A DNA stretch of 5,744 bases. Source: Actinomycetota bacterium (GTDB lineage Bacteria; Actinomycetota; Acidimicrobiia; Acidimicrobiales; Acidimicrobiaceae). A program made the position numbers and the translations under genes. Positions 1 to 5,298 of this stretch are shown one piece after another (within the stretch, counting starts at the first letter, position 1; every line of letters starts with the position of its first letter). The notes beneath the pieces were generated by a model that was not told the origin of the DNA, made no database searches, and saw only the letters and a list, made by a program, of their open reading frames with translations. The stretch is taken from the NCBI GenBank assembly GCA_004366215.1, contig SIRY01000135.1, forward strand, positions 1-5,744, read 5' to 3'.

Positions 1-1
1 A

Positions 2-1327
2 CGCGCTTGGCAGCTCGGCCGCGCCGCATCTGGCGTGGCCATTCGAGACTCGTTTCGGCGTCTCGGCGTCGCTGTCCGGCGAGGACCCGCTCGCGAGGAG
101 CTCGACGCTCGACGCCGCATCCGCACGGCCGACGACGTCGCTCGCGTAGTGGCAGGCATGCGTGGGCTCGTCACCAAGCTTGCTCAGATGGCGTCCTACG
201 TCGATCCGTCGCTCTCGAGCGAGCTGCGCGCCGCCCTCTCGCAGTTCCAAGCGGATGCACCGTCGATGGACGCTGAGCTTGCTCTCCACACGCTCGCCGC
301 GGAGCTCGGGGAGCGAGTCGAGCTCATCGCGAGCATCGACGACACCCCCGTCGCGTCTGCCTCCATCGGTCAGGTTCACCGCGCCGAGCTGCGAGACGGC
401 ACCCCAATCGCGATCAAGATCCAGTTCCCTGACGCCGCAGAGGTCATCGACCGCGACCTCGCTGATACGCCCTCGCTGCTTCGCCTCCTTCGCGTGGCCT
501 TCCCGCAGCTCAGCACGGAGTCGATCGCGCGTGAGCTCGCTGAGCGCATCCGTGAGGAGCTTGACTACCGACACGAAGCCGCCGTCCAAGCCATCTTCGC
601 GCGGGCGTACTCTGGTCACCCTCGCATCCTGGTGCCGCGCCCCATCCGTGCGCTCACCACGAGACGTGTGCTCACGAGCGAGTGGGTTGAGGGGCTGCCG
701 TTCGCCTCAGCCGCGACACGCAGCGACGATGACCGTTCGGCGATCGGCGAGGTTCTCTTTCGCTTCGTCTTTCGCAGCCTCTACCGGCTGCGGCGCTACC
801 ACGGCGACCCGCACCCTGGCAACTACCTCATCCTCCCTGGCCCCCGCGTTGCGTTCGTGGACTTTGGCTTCTCCCGTCGCTTCAGCGCTGCCGAGCTCGA
901 GACCTTCGAGGCGCTCGTGCGAGCCCGCGTCGTCCACCCAGATCGGCACGCATTCGCGACGGCCGTGCGGCGTGCCGGCCTCGTCGTCCGAGACGACGTG
1001 GATGACGAGACCGTGTGGCGCTTCTTCAGTCCCTACTACGAGATCCTCGAGAAGCCGGGTCAGTGGCGAGTCACCCGGGAGTGGGCCTCAGCGCTCGTCC
1101 GTCACACCTTCGACGCGAGCAACCCGATCTCACCCTCGCTCAACGTCCCGCCGGCGTTCGTGGTCGTCCAGCGGATCAACCTCGGGCTCTACGCGCTGCT
1201 CGCCGAGCTCGAGGCGTGCCGGCCGTGGCGGGCGATCGCTGAGGACATCTGGCCCTTCGTCGCTGCTGAACCCGTCACCGAGATCGGACGTGAGGAGGTC
1301 GCGTGGCAGAACGCGCGCAGGATCTGA
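2..1327 (+). CDS. ABC1/UbiB (AarF/COQ8) family atypical kinase-like protein, probably 5'-partial
   Basis: This is a member of the ABC1/UbiB family of atypical protein-kinase-like ATPases, which in known cases support quinone or isoprenoid-lipid metabolism at membranes. Residues are counted from the in-frame GTG at 35. Visible motifs are a KxGQ-like element read as KLAQ (48-51), the Ala-rich loop ASASIGQVH (107-115) that replaces the usual glycine-rich loop, the ATP-site lysine in IAIK (K128), EELDYRHEA (174-182), the catalytic loop HGDPHPGN (256-263) and the metal-binding DFG (276-278). The frame is open upstream to base 2, reading RAWQLGRAASG before the GTG. That stretch resembles the family N-terminus and the GTG has no Shine-Dalgarno sequence, so the true start probably lies outside the window. 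From the GTG the protein is 430 aa, near the short end for the family. The last 25 bases overlap the next gene. The substrate is unknown. Family assignment is secure; a quinone or decaprenyl-lipid role is inferred. Confidence 0.9.
   Translation, partial: RAWQLGRAASGVAIRDSFRRLGVAVRRGPAREELDARRRIRTADDVARVVAGMRGLVTKLAQMASYVDPSLSSELRAALSQFQADAPSMDAELALHTLAAELGERVELIASIDDTPVASASIGQVHRAELRDGTPIAIKIQFPDAAEVIDRDLADTPSLLRLLRVAFPQLSTESIARELAERIREELDYRHEAAVQAIFARAYSGHPRILVPRPIRALTTRRVLTSEWVEGLPFASAATRSDDDRSAIGEVLFRFVFRSLYRLRRYHGDPHPGNYLILPGPRVAFVDFGFSRRFSAAELETFEALVRARVVHPDRHAFATAVRRAGLVVRDDVDDETVWRFFSPYYEILEKPGQWRVTREWASALVRHTFDASNPISPSLNVPPAFVVVQRINLGLYALLAELEACRPWRAIAEDIWPFVAAEPVTEIGREEVAWQNARRI
1292..1298 (+). 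promoter_or_regulatory. Shine-Dalgarno sequence for the membrane protein gene
   Basis: GAGGAGG lies 4 bases before the GTG at 1303, inside the 3' end of the ABC1-family gene. It supports this GTG as the start and suggests translation is coupled to the upstream gene. Confidence 0.7.
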
Positions 1328-2253
1328 TCCGGCGCTTCGCCGTGCTCACCCCTCTCGTCGTCACGATCGCCATGCTCGGCGTTCGCTCGCTGACCAACAC
1401 GCCGTCGGTCCTCGTGCCTGAAGCAGCGGCCTTGTCGGCGGGCATGCTCTTGTGGCGTCTACCGCTCTTCACCCACCGCCCCCTTGCCATGGTGGCGCTG
1501 ATCGTCCTCGACGCGTTCTGGGGCGTCGAGCTCGCGCGCTACCTCGTCCTGCCCGAACCCCTCCTTATCGCCGTCGCGTTGAGCGGCATCCTGCTCGGCT
1601 TTGCTCTCTTCGACGTCCCCGCGCTCCCCGCACTCTCGGCCGGCCTCCTCCCCATCTACCTCCACACGACGTCAGCGTGGTACGTCGTCGCAGTCGGGTG
1701 CACCATGGTGCCAGCAGCCCTCGTCGCACAGCGATGGCCGCGGCCCGCTCGACAGCACTTCTCGCTTCGAGCCTCGGGCGAGGGTGCGCTCGCGCTCGCG
1801 CCCCTCGCAGGCGCGGCCGGCCTCAACCCGTTCCTCGCTCTGCCGCCGCTCTACGTGCTCGTCGTCGAAGGGACGCTGAGCGCGACGCCACCTGCGGTCG
1901 GATCCCTCGTTCGTCGCCTCGCGACCGTGCTCACCGGCTTCGTGAGCGCTCTCGCCCTCCGGGGCCACCTACCTGCGCTCGCCATCGGGGTCGTGGCCAC
2001 CACCGTCACGCTCCTCGTCGCGACGGCCCTCGCGCAGCCGATCCCTCCCGCGCTCTCCTTCAGCCTCGTGCCTCTCCTCTTTCCCGTCACGAGTGTGCCA
2101 GCTCTGGCGTTCTACGGCACCCTGGGCGCCGTCGTCGCGACGGGGTGGCCAGCCGTCCTCATCGCCCTCGCCCTACGACGAGCCGGTGCGGGAGTTAGGC
2201 TGGCCAAGAGTGCTCGCACCTCCCACATCGAGGGCTCGGAGGAGACGTCGTGA
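1303..2253 (+). CDS. Multi-pass membrane protein of unknown function with an internal duplication
   Basis: I do not recognise a named family. The protein is 316 aa and very hydrophobic, with roughly nine to eleven candidate membrane segments between residues 12 and 290 and a short polar tail (about 291-316, ending HIEGSEETS). It has no obvious cleavable signal peptide. Two halves share the pattern PxxPALSxxLxPxxxxxTS, at residues 106-124 and 246-264, exactly 140 residues apart, which points to duplication of a smaller membrane unit. The VPEAAAL stretch (38-44) and these proline motifs faintly recall HPP-type membrane proteins, but this is weak. The GTG start at 1303 follows a good Shine-Dalgarno sequence and overlaps the ABC1-family gene by 25 bases; the stop overlaps the ubiA-type gene as GTGA. 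This placement suggests a job alongside decaprenyl-phosphate sugar synthesis, such as lipid handling or transport. That is inference only. It lacks the histidine motifs of a PAP2 phosphatase. Confidence 0.82.
   Translation: MAERAQDLIRRFAVLTPLVVTIAMLGVRSLTNTPSVLVPEAAALSAGMLLWRLPLFTHRPLAMVALIVLDAFWGVELARYLVLPEPLLIAVALSGILLGFALFDVPALPALSAGLLPIYLHTTSAWYVVAVGCTMVPAALVAQRWPRPARQHFSLRASGEGALALAPLAGAAGLNPFLALPPLYVLVVEGTLSATPPAVGSLVRRLATVLTGFVSALALRGHLPALAIGVVATTVTLLVATALAQPIPPALSFSLVPLLFPVTSVPALAFYGTLGAVVATGWPAVLIALALRRAGAGVRLAKSARTSHIEGSEETS
1411..1416 (+). other. No recognisable motif: membrane protein N-terminal region check point
   Basis: This short stretch lies inside the membrane protein gene, between its first hydrophobic segment and the VPEAAAL segment. 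Nothing regulatory is visible here. It is listed only to record that no internal restart with a Shine-Dalgarno sequence was seen that would favour a shorter protein. Confidence 0.05.
1618..2094 (+). repeat. Internal protein duplication (two copies of PxxPALSxxLxPx5TS)
   Basis: Within the membrane protein, residues 106-124 (bases 1618-1674) and 246-264 (bases 2038-2094) share P..PALS..L.P.....TS in register, with an offset of 140 residues. The similarity is at protein level; the DNA copies have diverged. It suggests an old head-to-tail duplication giving a pseudo-symmetric membrane protein. Confidence 0.5.
2238..2244 (+). promoter_or_regulatory. Shine-Dalgarno sequence for the UbiA-family gene
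   Basis: GGAGGAG ends 5 bases before the GTG at 2250, inside the end of the membrane protein gene. It fixes the start and, with the GTGA stop/start overlap, implies translational coupling. Confidence 0.75.
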
Positions 2254-3179
2254 AGGCAGTGCGCGACCTCAGCGCACCCTCGGCCTCGGCGACCCGCGGT
2301 CCGCTCCAGGTACTCGGGGGTCTCGTCGTCGCCACTCGCCCTAAGCAGTGGCTCAAGAACCTCCTCGTGGCGGCTGCTCCGGTCGCAGCAGGCAAGATAC
2401 TCGTGCCTCACGTGGCGTGGGTGACTCTGCTCGCAGGGCTCGCCTTCGTCGCGATCTCAAGCGCCGTCTACCTCATCAACGACGTCGCCGACCGTGCGCA
2501 TGACGCGCAACACCCGGTGAAACGCTTCCGCCCGATCGCAGCCGGGATCGTGCCCGTCGCGGTCGCCATGACGGCGGCTGTCGTCCTCGGTAGCGGCGGG
2601 CTCGCTCTCGCGTGGTTCGCGACGAACGGCGCGACCGCCGCCATCGTCGCTGGCTACGCCGTCATGTCGCTCGCGTACTCTGCACGGCTCAAGCACGAGC
2701 CCATCCTCGACATCGGCGTCGTGGCCGCCGGCTTCGTGCTTCGAGCCGTCGCCGGCGGCGTCGCTGCACACGTCTTCATCTCCCGCTACTTCCTGCTCGT
2801 CGCGGGATTCGGGGCGCTCTTCGTCGTGGCGTCGAAACGCTACGCAGAGCTCGCTGCGAGTGCCGGCAGTGCCGGGGCGCGCTCGGTGCTCGGGTCGTAC
2901 TCGTCAGGCTTCTTGAACCTCACTCGCACGCTCGCTGCGACGGTCACCGTGGTGACGTACTGCTTCTGGGCCTTCGAGCGTGCCTCGCTCCTCCACCACT
3001 CCCACCTCATCCTCGGCCTGTCTATCGTGCCGTTCACGCTGGCCGTCCTCCGCTACGCACTCCTCGTCGAGCACGGCGACGGCGAAGCCCCCGAAGACCT
3101 CATCGTCGGCGACCGCGCGCTCGTGGGACTCGGCATCGTCTGGCTCGCCCTCGTTGGGGGAGGCATCTTCCTTGGCTGA
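2250..3179 (+). CDS. ubiA: Decaprenyl-phosphate phosphoribosyltransferase (DPPR synthase, UbiA family)
   Basis: This integral membrane prenyltransferase-fold enzyme transfers 5-phosphoribose from PRPP to decaprenyl phosphate, giving decaprenylphosphoryl-5-phosphoribose, the first committed step to the D-arabinose donor DPA. At 309 aa it is close to M. tuberculosis Rv3806c (about 302 aa). Diagnostic segments are RPKQWLKN (30-37), the metal/phosphate-binding NDxxDxxxD motif (N77, D78, D81, D85) followed by HPVKRFRPIAAG, YSARLKHEPILDI (143-155), a SRYFLLVAGFGALFVVASKRYAE-type segment (178-200), YCFWAFE (237-243) and LAVLRYAL (264-271). The RPKQW and HP-KRFRPIAAG segments mark the DPPR synthase branch rather than quinone or heme prenyltransferases. 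Several hydrophobic spans fit the nine-helix UbiA fold. The GTG start has a strong Shine-Dalgarno sequence; the gene overlaps its upstream neighbour by 4 bases and dprE1 by 8. Sitting directly before dprE1-dprE2, it matches the pathway order. In M. tuberculosis it is encoded apart from dprE1-dprE2. Confidence 0.93.
   Translation: MKAVRDLSAPSASATRGPLQVLGGLVVATRPKQWLKNLLVAAAPVAAGKILVPHVAWVTLLAGLAFVAISSAVYLINDVADRAHDAQHPVKRFRPIAAGIVPVAVAMTAAVVLGSGGLALAWFATNGATAAIVAGYAVMSLAYSARLKHEPILDIGVVAAGFVLRAVAGGVAAHVFISRYFLLVAGFGALFVVASKRYAELAASAGSAGARSVLGSYSSGFLNLTRTLAATVTVVTYCFWAFERASLLHHSHLILGLSIVPFTLAVLRYALLVEHGDGEAPEDLIVGDRALVGLGIVWLALVGGGIFLG
3156..3163 (+). promoter_or_regulatory. Shine-Dalgarno sequence that decides the TTG start of dprE1
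   Basis: GGGGGAGG lies 8 bases before a TTG at 3172, inside the ubiA coding end. The open frame extends further upstream, but only this position combines ideal Shine-Dalgarno spacing with the expected DprE1 N-terminus, so TTG 3172 is the best start. Confidence 0.75.
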
Positions 3180-4527
3180 CCACGATGGCTACCGCATCCT
3201 CGAGGGATGGGGCCGCACTCCCCGCTCGCGAGCGCTCGTGCGCCCTGTCGCGACCGCTGATGCGGTCGTCGATGCGCTGCGATCCCCTGGGCCGCGACCG
3301 CGTCTCCCACGCGGCCTCGGACGGAGCTACGGTGACGCTGCGCTCGCAGCAGGCGGGCTGGTCCTTGACACCACGCGACTAGACGGCCCCATCGAGCTCG
3401 AGCACGCCACCGGCGTCGTGCGAGTCGACGCCGGCACCTCCCTCGCACGGCTCGGTCGCGAGGTGCTCCGTCACGGCTGGTTCCTCCCGGTCACGCCAGG
3501 TACGAAGCACGTCACGGTCGCCGGGGCGATCGCCGCCGACGTCCACGGCAAGAATCACCACCGTGACGGCAGCATCGGCCAGTGGCTCCGCCGGCTGTGG
3601 TTGGCCACCACAGCCGGTGTCATCGAGCTCACTCCCGACGACGCCGCTCTGTGGGCGACCGTCGGCGGGATGGGCCTGACAGGCGTCATCGTTCGGGCAG
3701 AGATCCAGCTGATTCCGGTCGAGACTCGCTTTGTCGTCGATCGCGAGGTGGCGACGAGGTCACTCGAGGAGACCCTCGAGGTCCTCCAGGAGGACGCCAC
3801 GGTGCGCTACGCGGTCGCGTGGATCGACGCGACCGCCACCGGGCGCCACCTCGGTCGTGGCCTCGTCTCGTTCGCTGACCACGCCCCTCGTGACCTCCTG
3901 CCTGCTACGCTCGCCAGAGACCCGCTCGAGCTGCCCAACGAGCGTGTCGTGCCGACACCGCCCGACATCGTGCCAACCGGCGTCTTGTCGCGCGCCACCA
4001 TTCGCGCCTTCAACACCCTCTGGTACGAGCGAGGTCGTCGTCGCCCCGCGTCGGCGCTCGTGGACCTTCGAACCTACTTCTACCCCCTCGATCGGGTCGC
4101 CGGGTGGAATCGGCTCTACGGACCACGAGGCTTCATCCAGTACCAGGTCGTCGTCCCCGAGGCGGCTACGCACGTCCTTCGCTCGGTGCTGACCTCGCTC
4201 GCTGAGGGCGGGCACCCCTCGTTTCTCAGCGTCCTCAAACGCTTCGGTGCGCCGAGCCGTGGCATCATGTCGTTCCCTCGCCCATGGTGGACGCTCGCCC
4301 TCGACCTTCCGGCTCGTCGCCCAGGCCTTGAGGCGCTGCTCGCGCGGCTCGACCACGAGGTACTCGACAACGGCGGGAGGATCTACCTCGCCAAAGATGG
4401 GCGTCTACGCCCACGAGTCTTTCGCGCGATGTACCCCGAGCACGAGGAGTTCCAGCGAGAGCGTGCGCGCCTCGGAGCGCTTGGTCTACTGGCCTCGGAC
4501 CTCTCGCGCCGGCTCGAGCTCGACTAG
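3172..4527 (+). CDS. dprE1: Decaprenylphosphoryl-beta-D-ribose 2'-oxidase, FAD-dependent (DprE1)
   Basis: The flavoenzyme oxidises the 2'-hydroxyl of decaprenylphosphoryl ribose to a keto intermediate, which DprE2 reduces to DPA. At 451 aa it nearly matches M. tuberculosis DprE1 (461 aa). The FAD domain shows GRSYGDAALAAGGLVLDT (50-67), VTPGTKHVTVAGAIAADVHGKNHH (107-130) with the conserved HGKNHH, and VGGMGLTG (164-171). The substrate domain shows FIQYQVVVP (321-329), LKRFG (355-359), GGRIYLAKD (401-409) and a C-terminus ending ASDLSRRLEL. By alignment from memory, Mtb K134, K367, F369 and K418 correspond to K127, K356, F358 and K408, all conserved, but Asn385 is T374 and the benzothiazinone-reactive Cys387 is A376. 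The TTG start overlaps ubiA by 8 bases; dprE2 follows after 9 bases. The Mtb enzyme is reoxidised by menaquinone and acts at the periplasmic membrane face with DprE2. The function call is firm. Confidence 0.95.
   Translation: MADHDGYRILEGWGRTPRSRALVRPVATADAVVDALRSPGPRPRLPRGLGRSYGDAALAAGGLVLDTTRLDGPIELEHATGVVRVDAGTSLARLGREVLRHGWFLPVTPGTKHVTVAGAIAADVHGKNHHRDGSIGQWLRRLWLATTAGVIELTPDDAALWATVGGMGLTGVIVRAEIQLIPVETRFVVDREVATRSLEETLEVLQEDATVRYAVAWIDATATGRHLGRGLVSFADHAPRDLLPATLARDPLELPNERVVPTPPDIVPTGVLSRATIRAFNTLWYERGRRRPASALVDLRTYFYPLDRVAGWNRLYGPRGFIQYQVVVPEAATHVLRSVLTSLAEGGHPSFLSVLKRFGAPSRGIMSFPRPWWTLALDLPARRPGLEALLARLDHEVLDNGGRIYLAKDGRLRPRVFRAMYPEHEEFQRERARLGALGLLASDLSRRLELD
4291..4299 (+). other. 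DprE1 codons for T374-L375-A376, aligned to Mtb N385-I386-C387
   Basis: The segment SFPRPWWTLALDLP aligns without gaps to Mtb SFPIPGWNICVDFP. The codons are ACG (Thr), CTC (Leu) and GCC (Ala), so both the drug-reactive cysteine and the neighbouring asparagine are absent. The flanking anchors (K356, F358, K408) are conserved. Confidence 0.8.
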
Positions 4528-4530
4528 CCT
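4525..4530 (+). promoter_or_regulatory. Possible -10 element (TAGCCT) placed for a leaderless dprE2 transcript
   Basis: TAGCCT fits the actinobacterial TANNNT -10 pattern and ends 6 bases before the dprE2 GTG, the geometry seen for leaderless transcripts. It also contains the dprE1 stop codon. No convincing -35 box is visible, and such a short motif can occur by chance. Confidence 0.2.
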
Positions 4531-4536
4531 CACCTC

Positions 4537-5298
4537 GTGCTCAACGCGAACGGTCTCCCGCAACGTGCCCTCGTCATCGGTGGGGGATCTGACCTTGCTC
4601 GTGCCATCGTGCGCGAGCTCGCCGTGTCTGGACCGCTCGAGCGCGTCGCGCTGCTCGGGCCCCGGCGCTCCAGCCTGGAGCGTGTCGCGGCAGAGCTTGC
4701 TGCCCACCTCGACGCCTGTGCCACCTTCGAGCTGGACCTGCGAGCCGCGACGTCTTCGATCGCTGATGCGCTCGCGCCCGCCCTCGAGTGGCTCGGGGGA
4801 CTCGACTCGGTGCTCATGGCTGCTGGCACGCTCCCAGACCAGGAGGTTGCTGACCACGATCCGCGAGTCGTCGAGGAGGCCTTCCAAGTCAACGGAACCG
4901 GACCTGCGGTTGCCCTCACGGTCCTCGCAGACCACCTCGAACGCGCGGGCGCTGGTCAGCTCATCGTCCTGTCTTCGGTCGCCGCGACGGTCGTCCGCCG
5001 GCGCAGCTACCTCTACGACGCGTCGAAGGCTGCGCTCGATCGCTTTGCCCTCGGACTCGCTGACCGTCTCGAACCCGCGATCGGTGTGCACATCGTCCGG
5101 CCGATCTTCGTCGCAACTCGCATGACTGAGGGTCGGCCTCGCCCCGCGGTCTCGCTCTCGGCCGAGCAGGTCGCGCGCGCGACGGTCGCTGGCCTCCAGG
5201 CTCGCCGACGAATCATCTGGGTGCCACCGCTTGCCAGGCCTGCGATCGCGGCAATCTCCGTCCTGCCTCGTCGTCTCGTCCGTCGCCTGCCGCTCTAG
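4537..5298 (+). CDS. dprE2: Decaprenylphosphoryl-2-keto-beta-D-erythro-pentose reductase (DprE2), SDR family
   Basis: This NAD(P)H-dependent short-chain dehydrogenase/reductase reduces the keto product of DprE1 to decaprenylphosphoryl-D-arabinose, the donor for arabinofuranosyltransferases. At 253 aa it is almost the length of the Mtb enzyme (254 aa). A Rossmann nucleotide-binding turn reads GGGSDLA (15-21), a variant of the classical TGxxxGIG. Other SDR elements are D66/D68 after the third strand, MAAGTL (94-99) in the NAG-motif position, N119, S146/S147 in VLSSVAA, and the catalytic YDASK (Y160, K164), followed by RPIFVATRM (188-196). The C-terminus VLPRRLVRRLPL resembles the Mtb end. The GTG start gives an N-terminus (MLNANGLPQRALVIGGG) that lines up with Mtb DprE2, yet no Shine-Dalgarno sequence precedes it. 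It lies 9 bases after dprE1 in the same frame, so translation probably depends on coupling or a leaderless message. Confidence 0.93.
   Translation: MLNANGLPQRALVIGGGSDLARAIVRELAVSGPLERVALLGPRRSSLERVAAELAAHLDACATFELDLRAATSSIADALAPALEWLGGLDSVLMAAGTLPDQEVADHDPRVVEEAFQVNGTGPAVALTVLADHLERAGAGQLIVLSSVAATVVRRRSYLYDASKAALDRFALGLADRLEPAIGVHIVRPIFVATRMTEGRPRPAVSLSAEQVARATVAGLQARRRIIWVPPLARPAIAAISVLPRRLVRRLPL
5295..5298. other. Shared CTAG: overlapping stop codons of convergent genes
   Basis: The palindrome CTAG supplies TAG to dprE2 on the plus strand (5296-5298) and TAG to the minus-strand repeat protein gene (5297-5295). The two genes therefore overlap by 4 bases tail to tail, leaving no intergenic space for a terminator. 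Confidence 0.9.

Noticed and set aside
162..1421. A long plus-strand open frame (419 codons) rich in Ser and Arg, overlapping the ABC1-family gene
   Set aside because: It is a shifted-frame shadow of the ABC1-family gene, which carries all the conserved motifs. Its low-complexity Ser/Arg composition is typical of out-of-frame reading in high-GC DNA.
2193..2205. A TTAGGCT stretch considered as a -10 promoter element before ubiA
   Set aside because: There is no matching -35 box, it lies inside coding sequence, and the tight gene overlaps already explain expression.
1303..2253. The membrane protein considered as the missing DPPR phosphatase or as an arabinosyltransferase
   Set aside because: It lacks the PAP2 signature histidines and arginines and the acidic loop of GT-C enzymes, so neither function can be supported.
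2980..3171. An upstream extension of dprE1 from an ATG at 2980
   Set aside because: It would overlap ubiA by 200 bases, and the added residues are a Ser/Thr-rich out-of-frame translation of UbiA. TTG 3172 has a strong Shine-Dalgarno sequence and gives the normal DprE1 length.
3760..4356. A minus-strand open frame of 198 codons opposite dprE1
   Set aside because: It is rich in Arg, Glu and Gly with no recognisable motif, and its codon pattern is what the antisense of a GC-rich gene produces. DprE1 is certain on the other strand.
4486..5091. A minus-strand open frame of 201 codons opposite dprE2
   Set aside because: It is an antisense shadow of dprE2, with no Shine-Dalgarno sequence or family motif.
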